DNA from: Bdellovibrionales bacterium
GTDB lineage: Bacteria > Bdellovibrionota > UBA1018 > JADZFF01
Direction: 5' to 3'
Length of the DNA: 45,550 nucleotides
NCBI GenBank assembly: GCA_020850015.1
Contig: JADZFF010000015.1
Span: 1-45,550, forward strand
Shown: positions 1 through 9,444 of the stretch, piece after piece
How positions within the stretch are numbered: position 1 is the stretch's first letter
Layout: each line of letters starts with the position of its first letter
Translations under genes and position numbers: made by a program
Notes under the pieces: model-generated
Told to the model about the DNA's origin: nothing
Database searches by the model: none
The model's input: only the letters and a program-made list of their open reading frames with translations

Positions 1-268
1 GTACCAGATGCTCGTAGGTGCGGGCCGCGCCCTCCAGTCCGCGGGACTTCCGGAACACCAGACCGCGAAGCTCCAGCGCCTTCCGGAATTCGTCTTCGGG
101 TACCGGGCGGTTCTCGAAAATCTCGTGAAGCCGCGCCTGAGCCGCGGCGTAGTCGCCGGCTTGAAAGGCCTCCTCCGCCAAGCGCCTCAGATCCTGGTGC
201 ACATAGGATTCAACGCCCCAGGCCGGCGCCGCGAGGGAAATGAAGACTGGCAAAAGGAATCTTTTCAT
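1..268 (-). CDS. Secreted TPR-like protein, N-terminal part (cut by window edge)
   Basis: An open frame reads from ATG at 268 on the minus strand to the window edge without a stop (89 codons seen). It begins with a signal peptide (MKRFLLPVFISLAAPAWG, then VES), so the product is probably exported. The rest is helical and resembles a tetratricopeptide repeat: LRRLAEEAFQAGDYAAAQARL, followed by a second helical pair with RKALELRGLVFRKSRGLEGAARTYEHL spread across it. TPR proteins are protein-protein scaffolds; no specific role can be given. The start lies 18 nt from the helicase start on the other strand, and the two share a TATA core at 281-284. Confidence is moderate because only the first part is visible. 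Confidence 0.6.
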   Translation of the reverse strand, partial: MKRFLLPVFISLAAPAWGVESYVHQDLRRLAEEAFQAGDYAAAQARLHEIFENRPVPEDEFRKALELRGLVFRKSRGLEGAARTYEHLV

Positions 269-278
269 CGTAAGCCCG

Positions 279-286
279 TCTATATT
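279..286. promoter_or_regulatory. Shared divergent -10 core (TPR-like gene / helicase)
   Basis: The sequence TCTATATT carries TATAGA on the minus strand, 10 nt before the ATG at 268, and TATATT on the plus strand (281-286), directly before ATG 287 and 9 nt before the in-frame ATG 296. No good -35 box is visible on either side. The arrangement repeats that at 9876-9883. It suggests leaderless or near-leaderless transcripts in both directions. Confidence 0.4.
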
Positions 287-2116
<1,830 letters not shown>

Positions 2117-2333
2117 CCTTTCGCCGGTTCTCGGGCCTGAATGCACCTGAGGCTCTGGGGTCAATCTGGCCACTGGGGGCTGGACGCACCTCTGCATTTG
2201 TGTCGCGCATCAACTCAAGTACTTCGATATTTCCAGCAGTTGTCCTCCCCTGATGTTTTCGCAAGGCCTAGGCACGTGGGTTGCGATGTGGGCCACCCGA
2301 GTCTGCATAACCCCCCCTCAGGAGAGAGCGACC
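2117..2333. other. Intergenic region upstream of the four-repeat secreted protein
   Basis: There is no convincing gene or T-rich terminator here, although the helicase gene ends at 2116. The open frame of the next gene can be read from 2253, but the residues before 2334 do not look like a signal peptide. A purine-rich Shine-Dalgarno stretch (aggagagag, near 2319-2328) sits just before ATG 2334 and decides the start. No clear -35/-10 pair was found. Confidence 0.4.
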
Positions 2334-3953
2334 ATGATGGCAACCCCCTGGAATCGAAACCCGGAAACCTCGCCTCGCCCCTGGCGACGAGTGGCGCTCG
2401 CAACGTTGGCAACCCTGGCAACCGTAAGCAGCTCCGCCACCTCGTTCGCAGATCATGGCGCACCCGGATCCTTCCCCAATCCCAACCCCATCCTCCCCCC
2501 CCAGCAAGATTACCTAGAACAACCCCTGAATCAGTACCTCGTCGGCTCCAACACGCTCGACGTGCTTCAGCTCCTGAACCTCAACTGGAGCAGCCAGGGG
2601 CGCCGCGTGGAGTACGTGGTGCTCCGGGCCCGCTCCGACGCCGGGGCCGCGCAAGCCCAGCTCGTCGCGAACTTCACGCAGACCGGGCTCTCGCAGAACA
2701 TCTCCACCTGGACCCAGGCCCTCACCTTCCTACCGCCCACGGGCGCTGACACCCTAGGAAGCACCCTACGTGACCTCGCGATTCAGACCCGCGGTCGTGT
2801 GACGGTGGAAGCCATCGGCGTGAAGCTCGCGCCGGCCTGGAACCCCGGCCCCGGCCCCGGCCCCGGCCCCGGACACGAAGAGCGCGTCACGCGCGAGATC
2901 CAGGCCCGCTACCAGGGGCAGAACACGCTCCAGCTCCGTGAGCTCATCGGTCTCGGACCTCAGTTCAACGGCCGCCGCCTCCGCGCGATCCTCGTGCAAG
3001 GCAGCACCGCCGCTGGCAACGGCCGCCTGCAACTCCTGATCAACCAGCAGCCCGTGGGCTGGGAAGAGACGGTGGAGCAGTGGTCGAACGAGACCCGAAT
3101 CGACCTGAACCAGGTGCACGCCGGTCAGGCGGTGCTGGGGCAGGACATTCGGTCGCTTCAGCTCAACCTGCGCGGCAACTTCTTCATCGAGCGCATCACG
3201 GCGGTGCTTGAGCGCACCGTGGGCCCCGGTCCTGGACCTGGCCCAGGCCCGAACCCCAATCAGGAGCGCATCCATCAGCGCATCGATCGCACCTTCGCCA
3301 ACGGCGCGGTGTTGCCGCTCCGCCAGCTGTTGAATCTGGGTGCTCAGCACAACGGCAAGCGGGTGGCCGCGGTGCTGCTTGAGGCCCGCGCGCTCTCGCA
3401 CTCGGCCTCGGCTTCTGCGCGGGTGAACAACCTGGCCTCGGGGCTCGCTACCCCGCTCGGTAACTGGGCGCAGACGGTGAGCCTCCAGCTCCCCGCCGCG
3501 GCCAACGTGCTGGGGCAGGACCTGCGTGAGCTCGCCATCGAGCTGCGCGGTTCCGTCGCGGTGGAGAGCATCACCGTGGTGCTCGAGCGCGCCTTCGGCC
3601 CTGGCCCCGGGCCTGGCCCGCACCCGAACCCCGGCGTGCTTCGCGCTGAAGTGCAGCGCCAGCTCACCGGCCCTCAGACCACGTACCTCGCGGACCTGCT
3701 GCCCCAGCTGGCGCAGCTCCCCTGGAACGTGCGCGTGGGCCGCGTGACGCTGATCGCCCGCACGGCGGGCGGCAACGGCACCGCGGCTCTCTGCGGCGCC
3801 ACGGCCTGCTCGGGCGCGCAGTCCGTTCCGCAGCAGTTGGTGCGCACCGTGTTCGACGCGAACCAGGTGGGCGCGCATGACGCCCGCCAGCTTCGCATCG
3901 AGACTCGCGGCAACTTCTGGGTGGACGCCGTGGAGGTTGAAGTCCGTCAGTAA
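2334..3953 (+). CDS. Secreted protein of four tandem ~110-residue repeats joined by Gly-Pro linkers
   Basis: The 539-residue product is unrecognised. It starts after a good Shine-Dalgarno site and has an Arg-rich n-region and a signal peptide (RVALATLATLATVSSSATSFA), so it is exported. Four related repeats cover roughly residues 58-168, 181-296, 309-420 and 433-539. Each has the pattern L.LL.L followed by G.RV..V.L.A, then a variable Ser/Thr/Asn/Gln-rich middle, then LG.DLR.L.I..RG...VE.I.V.LE, suggesting a beta-sandwich type fold. The first three repeats are followed by linkers of repeated Gly-Pro (about residues 169-180, 297-309, 421-432), ending in NPN or a related motif. The fourth repeat has a Cys pair (CGATAC). 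No catalytic motif is visible. A surface or adhesive role is only a guess. A strong terminator follows. Confidence 0.8.
   Translation: MMATPWNRNPETSPRPWRRVALATLATLATVSSSATSFADHGAPGSFPNPNPILPPQQDYLEQPLNQYLVGSNTLDVLQLLNLNWSSQGRRVEYVVLRARSDAGAAQAQLVANFTQTGLSQNISTWTQALTFLPPTGADTLGSTLRDLAIQTRGRVTVEAIGVKLAPAWNPGPGPGPGPGHEERVTREIQARYQGQNTLQLRELIGLGPQFNGRRLRAILVQGSTAAGNGRLQLLINQQPVGWEETVEQWSNETRIDLNQVHAGQAVLGQDIRSLQLNLRGNFFIERITAVLERTVGPGPGPGPGPNPNQERIHQRIDRTFANGAVLPLRQLLNLGAQHNGKRVAAVLLEARALSHSASASARVNNLASGLATPLGNWAQTVSLQLPAAANVLGQDLRELAIELRGSVAVESITVVLERAFGPGPGPGPHPNPGVLRAEVQRQLTGPQTTYLADLLPQLAQLPWNVRVGRVTLIARTAGGNGTAALCGATACSGAQSVPQQLVRTVFDANQVGAHDARQLRIETRGNFWVDAVEVEVRQ
2843..2872 (+). repeat. 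Hexanucleotide tandem repeat (CCCCGG) x5 encoding Gly-Pro
   Basis: Five perfect copies of CCCCGG encode the first Gly-Pro linker of the secreted four-repeat protein. The other two linkers encode similar residues with mixed codons and are not perfect DNA repeats. Unit loss or gain would alter the linker by two residues without a frameshift. The opposite strand is GGGGCC repeats, which can form G-quadruplexes. Confidence 0.85.
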
Positions 3954-3983
3954 AGATCCCTGTCCCCAATACGATCACTCGGG

Positions 3984-4017
3984 AGCGGGGGCCGGAAACG
4001 GCCCCCGCTTTCTTTTT
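3984..4017 (+). terminator. Rho-independent terminator after the four-repeat protein
   Basis: A perfect 10-bp stem (AGCGGGGGCC at 3984-3993 with GGCCCCCGCT at 4000-4009), extendable by one pair around a GAAA loop, is followed by a T-rich run (TTCTTTTT). It lies 30 nt after the stop codon. Confidence 0.9.
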
Positions 4018-4043
4018 GAGCGCCCCGGAGAGACGATCGGGCG

Positions 4044-4568
4044 ATGTTCAAACTCCTCGCCCTGCCCCTGGCCCTCCTGCTGCCCACGATGCTTCATGCC
4101 GCCGGCCCCGAAGCCGTTGAGCCCGACCCGGAGCACGAGCTCGGTGTGGCCTACGCGCCGGCCGGCGGCCCCTACGGCGGCCTCACGAGCCAGAGCGGCA
4201 ACACCACACTCGTGTTCTCGGGCTCTTACGCCTATGCCACCGACCGCCTCCTTCAGTTCGGCGCGAGCCTCCACTACGTGAGCTTTGGCGGCCTGCAGAA
4301 CCTGCGGCCCATGTTCGAGGTCACGATGAATCTGCGCGCCGAGGACGAGAGCCTGCGCGACGCCTTCTTCTTGAAAGCGGGCGGCGGCGTGCTGATAGCT
4401 TCGAGCGGATCAGCCTCGGCGATGTTCGGGGTCTTCGGCGGATCGCTCGGGAAGCGGTTTCGCATCACCGAGTCCGTGAGCTTCAAGCCGAACCTGTTCT
4501 TTTCGAAGGTGGAGGGAAACTCCGTGCGCTGGGGCGCCTCGCCGCTCGAGATCGCGCTCTTCCTCTGA
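4044..4568 (+). CDS. Small outer-membrane beta-barrel-like exported protein
   Basis: The 174-residue product has a clear signal peptide (MFKLLALPLALLLPTMLHA, cleavage after A) and a mature part of alternating hydrophobic and polar residues with many Gly and aromatic residues. Examples are NTTLVFSGSYAYATDRLLQFGASLHYVSF split across two strands, and FFLKAGGGVLIASSG. The chain ends in a short amphipathic strand (LEIALFL). This is the look of a small outer-membrane barrel, but no named family is recognised. A weak GGAG lies 12-16 nt before the ATG. The gene converges on mltA with only 7 bp between stop codons and no terminator in that gap. Confidence 0.7.
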   Translation: MFKLLALPLALLLPTMLHAAGPEAVEPDPEHELGVAYAPAGGPYGGLTSQSGNTTLVFSGSYAYATDRLLQFGASLHYVSFGGLQNLRPMFEVTMNLRAEDESLRDAFFLKAGGGVLIASSGSASAMFGVFGGSLGKRFRITESVSFKPNLFFSKVEGNSVRWGASPLEIALFL

Positions 4569-4575
4569 CACCCGC

Positions 4576-5850
4576 TCAGGGCTTCCCGGGGCGCGACTGC
4601 TCCTTGCGCAGCCGCCGCTGCGCAAGCATCACTGCCTTCGGAGCGAGGTAATACAAACGCCCCTCGCTCTTCATCACGCCCGCGTGCTGCCGCGCCTCGG
4701 GCCCGGACCCCCAGTAAAGATCCACTCGCCCGCCGCCCTTGATCGCCCCACCCTTGTCCGTGTCCACCACCAATCGCCCCGTGCGCTTCCACTCCGCCGG
4801 CTCATGTGCGTCGGGCGCCGCGAAGCGCGGGGCATCGAACTCCAGGTAGGCCAGGGCTCCCTTCGGGAAGAACCTCGCGTCCGTCGCGATCGTGCGCCCA
4901 TCCACCACCGACGTGCCAAAAAAAGTCATCGGCTTCCCATCGAGCTTCCGGAAAAACACGTAACTCGGATTCTTCTCGAGGATCCCCTGGGCCTCCGGCG
5001 CGGGAAGAGTCCGCAGATAGGCCTCGATCGTCTGGAGCGTCATCTGCTCCTTCGGGATCACGTCCACGAGATATCTCCCGATCGACTCGTAGCTCTGCCC
5101 ATTCTGCGAGGCGTAGCCCACGCGAAGGCGTTTCCCGCCCGGCAGAAGGACGGTCCCGGAGCCCTGGATCTCGAGGAAAAAGCCGTCGATCGGATCCACC
5201 CACACCAGCTCCAGGCGCCTGCCCTTCAGCGCGCCCGATTCGATCTCGGCGCGCGTGAAGAACGGCACCACCTGATGGTACCCGGCCTCGCTGCGCTCGG
5301 GCAGCAAGCGTCCGCGCATCACCGGCCCCATGTCCCTGAATTTCTCGCCGTATGTCGCGAGGTCAATCTCCACCCAGTCCTGCGGCAGGGTGAGCAAGGG
5401 TTTCGTGAAACGCGAGGTCCGGCGCGCCGCGCCCGGGATCACGGGCTCGTAATAGCTCGTCACCATCACCTCGCCCCAGGAGGCGCCGCCGTAGACTTCG
5501 TGGAAATCAAAATCGCGTTTCACGCGCTGGAGGAAATGCTCCTTGGTGCGGGAGTCGCGGTGAAGCTCCAGGAGATGCTCCAGGCCTTCGATGTAGTCCT
5601 CCTTCGAGATCGACGCCTCGCCGAACCGCATCGCGGAGATCGTGGCCTTCTTCTCGGAGCGCAGCACCTCGATCTGTTCGCGGAGGCCCTGAGCCAGGGG
5701 ATCGAGCGGAAGATCATCCCGAAGTTCCGGACCCTCATTGACGCGTCGCATCGATTCCTCAGGGAGAATCAGCGGCGCCCTTGAACACGCTGCGTAAAAA
5801 CCGACCCAAACTAACCAGCAAAATTTCCAGGATGAGGAAGGGCGGCGCAT
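4576..5850 (-). CDS. mltA: Membrane-bound lytic murein transglycosylase A (MltA) lipoprotein
   Basis: MltA cleaves the MurNAc-GlcNAc bond of peptidoglycan with 1,6-anhydro ring formation, anchored in the outer membrane. The 424-residue product has a lipobox ending at Cys22 (FYAAC). Family signatures follow: SYYEPV (132-137), GRLLPERSE near 180-188, LEIQGSG (226-232), GYASQNGQSYESIG (245-258) and NPSYVFFR (294-301). The C-terminal 3D domain is VVDTDKGGAIKGGGRVDLYWGSG across 361-383, with Asp363, Asp365 and Asp377; an Asp in this segment is catalytic in characterised MltA. A TAATTT element lies 8 nt before the ATG on the minus strand, so the mRNA may be leaderless. Its likely role is cell-wall turnover. 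Confidence 0.92.
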   Translation of the reverse strand: MRRPSSSWKFCWLVWVGFYAACSRAPLILPEESMRRVNEGPELRDDLPLDPLAQGLREQIEVLRSEKKATISAMRFGEASISKEDYIEGLEHLLELHRDSRTKEHFLQRVKRDFDFHEVYGGASWGEVMVTSYYEPVIPGAARRTSRFTKPLLTLPQDWVEIDLATYGEKFRDMGPVMRGRLLPERSEAGYHQVVPFFTRAEIESGALKGRRLELVWVDPIDGFFLEIQGSGTVLLPGGKRLRVGYASQNGQSYESIGRYLVDVIPKEQMTLQTIEAYLRTLPAPEAQGILEKNPSYVFFRKLDGKPMTFFGTSVVDGRTIATDARFFPKGALAYLEFDAPRFAAPDAHEPAEWKRTGRLVVDTDKGGAIKGGGRVDLYWGSGPEARQHAGVMKSEGRLYYLAPKAVMLAQRRLRKEQSRPGKP

Positions 5851-5939
5851 CGTATTCGAAATTAGGCCAAATCCAGCTTACGAACGCAACTCGATCCAAC
5901 GCAGAAGGAGATGCGGCTCACAAATTAACCCCCCGCATT

Positions 5940-5969
5940 TGACGGATCATAACGCCTCTCGGTAGACCA
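5940..5969 (+). promoter_or_regulatory. Putative sigma70-type promoter for the 6004 lipoprotein
   Basis: TTGACG (5940-5945) and TAGACC (5964-5969) are separated by 18 bp. The -35 matches consensus at five positions; the -10 is weak. A strong Shine-Dalgarno stretch (ggggagggg, 5990-5998) follows before ATG 6004. Confidence 0.35.
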
Positions 5970-6003
5970 TCGGCGGACCCAATTCATTGGGGAGGGGAAA
6001 AAC

Positions 6004-6555
6004 ATGAACAAGCTCAACGTACTGGTTTGGTGCGCGGTTCTAGGTCTGTCCGGTCAGGCGGGGTGCCTGAACGAACGTAACGCGGGCGACGGCGTTTTTG
6101 TTCCGAGTCCTGCTGTGAGCCGCGGGGAATCGACGCTGCTCATAGTGCAGTCCGACGCGAAGCCCGGGAAAACTTATCAGCTTCGGCTCCGCATGAACCC
6201 GGGCACCTCGACGGTGACAGGGCTCGTGTTCGCGACTCCGGACGGCAACTACGAATACAGCCTCGCGGGGTTGGCCTCGGGGATCGTGATGATGCAGGAG
6301 GATGGGCATCGCGTGATCGTCCTCTCGAGCGCGGACTTCGATCCGAACGGGGGCGGCACCTTCAGGTTGAACTACCTCGTGAGCGCGATTTCGGGGACGC
6401 GACGCACCTTCCTCGTGGAGGCGGACCTGAACGGCTCCAACTGGGAAACCTACGTCAACGAGGCCAACGGCCGACGCAAGATCAGTTCGCTGTTCTTCCA
6501 CGTCAACAAGGTCCTCGGGAAAGTCGTCGGCATCTCGCGAGTGACCGCGCGCTGA
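6004..6555 (+). CDS. Putative lipoprotein of unknown function
   Basis: The 183-residue product begins with a hydrophobic signal sequence ending in GQAGC (Cys22), a passable but not ideal lipobox (Gln at -3). The mature part is rich in beta-strand-like segments such as TYQLRLRMNPGTSTVTGLVF, YEYSLAGL and GTFRLNYLVSAISG, and has no recognised family signature. A very good Shine-Dalgarno site sets the start. The gene stands alone between mltA (divergent) and the exported-protein operon (convergent), with a hairpin between. Probably an envelope protein; no function can be assigned. Confidence 0.75.
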   Translation: MNKLNVLVWCAVLGLSGQAGCLNERNAGDGVFVPSPAVSRGESTLLIVQSDAKPGKTYQLRLRMNPGTSTVTGLVFATPDGNYEYSLAGLASGIVMMQEDGHRVIVLSSADFDPNGGGTFRLNYLVSAISGTRRTFLVEADLNGSNWETYVNEANGRRKISSLFFHVNKVLGKVVGISRVTAR

Positions 6556-6583
6556 TCCGGCGCGACCGAGTGGAGTAGATGAA

Positions 6584-6616
6584 ACGGCCGGCGCCGGGGT
6601 GACCCGGGCCGGCCGT
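6584..6616. terminator. Possible bidirectional hairpin between convergent genes
   Basis: An 8-bp perfect stem (ACGGCCGG at 6584-6591 with CCGGCCGT at 6609-6616) lies between the stop codons of two convergent genes. T content on either side is poor, so termination may be weak or factor-dependent. Confidence 0.5.
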
Positions 6617-6622
6617 TGCCGT

Positions 6623-7147
6623 TTAGAAGCTGTAACCGAAGCTGAATCCGATCCAGGGATAAACCTTCGTGGAGAAGAGCGCGTAGCCCGTGACCCGGAA
6701 AAGGAAGCCCGAGTCGCCGCGGCTCTCGTAACCCAGACCCGCCACCGGCATCACGCCCGACTCGCTGAAGGAAAATCCGCCCAGCGAGCTCTCCGCGTCT
6801 CCACTGGCTTCGCCGTCCATCATCACGATGTCTGCGCCGGCGGTCAGGAAGAGCGAGCCGCCATCCTGCGTGAAGTAGTAGTTCACGTACATCGGGATGA
6901 TGGTGCTCGAGATATCCGTCGAGCCGTAGCTCAGCGTCACCGTGCCGAAACCCACGCCCGCCGCGAGGTCGTCGTTGAGCACGCGGTCGAAGAACACGCT
7001 GTAGAGAGCCGCCTTGCCCAGCCCCTCCACGCCCAGGGTGTTGGGGTTCGTCACCCGGGTGTGCTCAGCCGAGGCGGGCGCGGCCCAGAGGCAGAGCGCC
7101 GCCGCCAAGGCGGCAATACAACCGTTCCATCTACTTGAGGTCGTCAT
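6623..7147 (-). CDS. Outer-membrane beta-barrel-like exported protein
   Basis: The 174-residue product has a signal peptide (n-region MTTSSRWNG, then a hydrophobic core ending LWAAPASA before EHT). The mature chain consists of alternating strands such as LAAGVGFGTVTLSYGS, IIPMYVNYYFTQ and SLFLTAGADIVMM, and ends in the aromatic strand WIGFSFGYSF. A terminal Phe of this type is the usual BAM recognition signal of outer-membrane barrels. The start codon overlaps the stop of the upstream gene (ATGA at 7144-7147), so the gene is translationally coupled as the last of a three-gene operon. No named family is recognised. Confidence 0.78.
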   Translation of the reverse strand: MTTSSRWNGCIAALAAALCLWAAPASAEHTRVTNPNTLGVEGLGKAALYSVFFDRVLNDDLAAGVGFGTVTLSYGSTDISSTIIPMYVNYYFTQDGGSLFLTAGADIVMMDGEASGDAESSLGGFSFSESGVMPVAGLGYESRGDSGFLFRVTGYALFSTKVYPWIGFSFGYSF

Positions 7148-7953
7148 CGGTGGTTTCCTTTCCTGCTCATGTATTGGAATCGAAGGTTCGCGCGCCTCCC
7201 CGAAGCTCCGTAACGCTCGATCTCCAAAGGTATCCCCTCATCATCCCGCAGCAGCAGAGCCGCGTCCAGGAGGAGCCGCGAGAAGCCCGGAGGCAGCAGG
7301 GGGCTCAGATTCTCGGGCGCATCCCGGCCCGCCGAAATCCGCCACAGAAGGCGCCACAAGGGGCGCAGCTCTCCCGCGGAGGAGAAGGACGCGCGCGGAA
7401 GGATGCGATCGTTCCAGCCGCCCAGCCACTCGTTCGCGGCCGGTTTCTTTTCCCGCGTCCATTGGCGCCGTTTGGCCTCGATCGACGAGATGAACCTGAC
7501 CCTCGGGAAGGAAGCTTCAAGAACCGGACCCTGGTCCATGCTCCGGATCGTCTCGGCGTTCTTCTGAAGGTTGCCCTCCATCTCGCGGCGCTGCGCGGGC
7601 ACGAGCGCGGCCGCCTGCCGCATCCCCTCCTCCACCGGATCCTGGAGCCGCGTCAGCTCCGCCTGGAGTTTCGAGATCTCCACCTTGCTGCTGATGTTCC
7701 GCAGGTGATCGATGAGCTCAAGCTCCGCTCCGCCGGCCTCGTGCCGGATCTCGAGATCGCCGGCGTGTCCGGCCATCCTCAGCGACCACTCTTTCTCCGC
7801 GCTCCTGAGCTCGATGCGGTTCAGGCCCTCGAAGCTCCGTTCCGAGGCGAAATGGAGGGAGATCGGGGACTGCGGGCTCGGCGTCGCCGCCCAGGCCATG
7901 GGCGAGATGAAACCGGACACGATGAGCGCCTGGATCAGGCGTTTGAGCCTCAT
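7144..7953 (-). CDS. Exported protein of unknown function with central coiled-coil-like segment
   Basis: The 269-residue product begins MRLKRLIQALIVSGFISPMA with cleavage after WAA, a standard signal peptide. The middle (about residues 95-150) is highly charged and helical (VEISKLQAELTRLQDP, RREMEGNLQKNAETIR) and could form a coiled coil; the flanks look mixed alpha/beta. No family is recognised. Its ATG shares one base with the stop of the upstream gene (TGATG), and its own stop overlaps the start of the downstream barrel gene, so all three are coupled. The longer frame reaching 8136 is rejected because it overlaps the upstream gene and places 60 non-signal residues before the signal peptide. 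Confidence 0.75.
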   Translation of the reverse strand: MRLKRLIQALIVSGFISPMAWAATPSPQSPISLHFASERSFEGLNRIELRSAEKEWSLRMAGHAGDLEIRHEAGGAELELIDHLRNISSKVEISKLQAELTRLQDPVEEGMRQAAALVPAQRREMEGNLQKNAETIRSMDQGPVLEASFPRVRFISSIEAKRRQWTREKKPAANEWLGGWNDRILPRASFSSAGELRPLWRLLWRISAGRDAPENLSPLLPPGFSRLLLDAALLLRDDEGIPLEIERYGASGRRANLRFQYMSRKGNHR

Positions 7954-8858
7954 CAGAACAACCCCAATCCCTTCTCGCCCGTCCACTGGAGCATCATCAC
8001 CGCCGACAGCCCGCGAGGAGTGACGTCCGACCGGTAATGACCGGCGCCCGCCGTGAGCGCCCAGCGCCCCAGGCTCCGGCGCAGGATCCCAAGCGTGAGA
8101 TCCGCGTGCGTGCCCGCCCGCTTCATCCCGTTCCACTCGTGGAAGACCCCGGCGAGCCAGCTCTCGTTGAACCGGTACCCGGCAATGTTTCGAAAGGTCA
8201 CGAGGCGGTCGGCCGGCCCTTCGCCCACGAGCACCGAGCGGTCCTCATAGAAGCGAGGCGCCTCGCTCAAGGCGCTGGCCGCGGTGACTGTCGCGGACCC
8301 CACCCAGAAGATCCCGGCGGCCTCCAACCCCCAGCGCGCCTCGGCGCTGCTGCGCCAGAGGCCCCCCGTGCACTGAACGGATCCGCAGGCGATCGTCGTG
8401 GGCTCGATCAGCCGGAGCCCGTACTCGTTCCGGAACGCGAACCCGAAGAAGGATACGGGGAAGATCTCGACCTCCACCGCCACGCGCGTGTTCACAGCGA
8501 TGGACTCGAGCTGCACGGCCGGGCGGACGTATCCGTATCTCCACCTCGACTCGTCCTTAGGGGAACCCCAGAGCAGGAACCCCCGGCCGAACTCGCTCGT
8601 GAAGATCGCCCCGATGGGGCGAGAGCGCGCCACGAACCCGAACGAGCGGTCCCACTTGCTCGAGCCCAGCGCCGGAGGGGCGTCCGCGGGCGTTTCCGCC
8701 AGCGCGAGCGGGCCTGCCGCCAGGAGCACGGCAGCGGCCAGAAATCGGAGCTGTGAGTTTCGACGAGGTTTCAGAGGGATCAGTGTAGCGGGGGATATTC
8801 TTTTCAGCCACGGGCCCTTGCCCGAGGGGGGTGGAACCCGCGGCTGAAAAGAAACCAT
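7953..8858 (-). CDS. Outer-membrane protein, barrel-like, first gene of exported-protein operon
   Basis: The mature protein (about 245 residues after the signal peptide) has amphipathic strands with aromatic residues, for example FGRGFLLWGSP, VEIFPVSFFGFAFRNEYGLRLIEP and LSAVMMLQWTG. It ends in Phe (EKGLGLF), as barrels do. The start is uncertain. ATG 8858 puts about 33 extra residues before the signal peptide; ATG 8954 adds 32 more. A CTG at 8774 would begin MKPRRNSQLRFLAAAVLLAAG, an ideal signal peptide, and lies 7 nt after TACACT, a -10-like element. No Shine-Dalgarno site precedes either ATG. No family is recognised. Confidence 0.7.
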   Translation of the reverse strand: MVSFQPRVPPPSGKGPWLKRISPATLIPLKPRRNSQLRFLAAAVLLAAGPLALAETPADAPPALGSSKWDRSFGFVARSRPIGAIFTSEFGRGFLLWGSPKDESRWRYGYVRPAVQLESIAVNTRVAVEVEIFPVSFFGFAFRNEYGLRLIEPTTIACGSVQCTGGLWRSSAEARWGLEAAGIFWVGSATVTAASALSEAPRFYEDRSVLVGEGPADRLVTFRNIAGYRFNESWLAGVFHEWNGMKRAGTHADLTLGILRRSLGRWALTAGAGHYRSDVTPRGLSAVMMLQWTGEKGLGLF

Positions 8859-9089
8859 TCGACGAACGAGAGAGACGAAGGATCCCGAACCGAACGACCA
8901 GAACGAGACCCCGAGTTCGACTTCACCTGTACTCAGGGAGGGGATGAGCGTCAATAGGTCGGAAGGGAAGCCTTTGATTTCAACCGGTTATTGCACACCC
9001 CATGAGTGGGCCCGAATTCACGCAGGGTATTAAAATCATTTGCTTTTCCAGTATCCCTTCATTAAAAAGAGCCCTCATTTTCTCAATCC

Positions 9090-9095
9090 AGGAGA
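9090..9095 (+). promoter_or_regulatory. Ribosome binding site of rpmB
   Basis: AGGAGA lies 8 nt before ATG 9104. It selects this start over the in-frame ATG at 9002, whose extra 34 residues have no counterpart in bL28. Confidence 0.85.
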
Positions 9096-9103
9096 CTTGT
9101 CCC

Positions 9104-9385
9104 ATGGCCAAAGTGTGTGAACTCAGCGGTGTCGGCCCGATGAGCGGAAATAAAGTCAGCCACTCGAACCGCAAGACCCGGACGCGTTGGCTCCCGAACC
9201 TCAAGAAGAAGAAATACCCGATCGAGAGCCTGGGACGCACGATGACCCTGACCCTCAGCGCTCGCGCCATCCGCACGATCGACAAGCAGGGCGGGATCGT
9301 GCCCGCGATCCTCCAGGCCAAAGAGGAAAACCTCTCCGACCGCCTCGCCACCCTGAAGCGCTCGATCATCAAAGCCCGCGCCTGA
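9104..9385 (+). CDS. rpmB: 50S ribosomal protein bL28
   Basis: The 93-residue product is bL28, a structural protein of the large ribosomal subunit. The signature start MAKVCELSGVGPMSGNKVSHS (C5, then G..P..GN.VSHS) and NRKTRTRWLPNL are seen directly, followed by a Lys run (KKKKY), LTLSARAIRTIDKQG and ILQAKEENLSDR. At 93 residues it is somewhat longer than the common 78-residue form, with a longer C-terminal helix. A strong Shine-Dalgarno site and a strong terminator bracket it, so it is a single-gene unit, which is common for rpmB outside the rpmB-rpmG arrangement. Confidence 0.96.
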   Translation: MAKVCELSGVGPMSGNKVSHSNRKTRTRWLPNLKKKKYPIESLGRTMTLTLSARAIRTIDKQGGIVPAILQAKEENLSDRLATLKRSIIKARA

Positions 9386-9408
9386 TCGGCCTGTCGTTGA
9401 TTTTCAAG

Positions 9409-9444
9409 AAGGCCCCGTGAGCCCCAGGCTCCGGGGCCTTTTTT
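9409..9444 (+). terminator. Rho-independent terminator of rpmB
   Basis: An 8-bp stem (AAGGCCCC at 9409-9416 with GGGGCCTT at 9433-9440) runs into a six-T stretch (9439-9444). It lies 24 nt past the rpmB stop and touches the 3' end of the convergent FliG-like gene (stop at 9444). Confidence 0.9.

Noticed and set aside
8-286. N-terminal extension of the helicase frame to position 8
   Set aside because: It overlaps the divergent TPR-like gene, lacks helicase features and lies before a TATA box; the family match begins after ATG 287.
2843-2872. Collagen-like domain in the Gly-Pro linker
   Set aside because: The period is two (Gly-Pro), not the three of Gly-X-Y, and it is only a short spacer.
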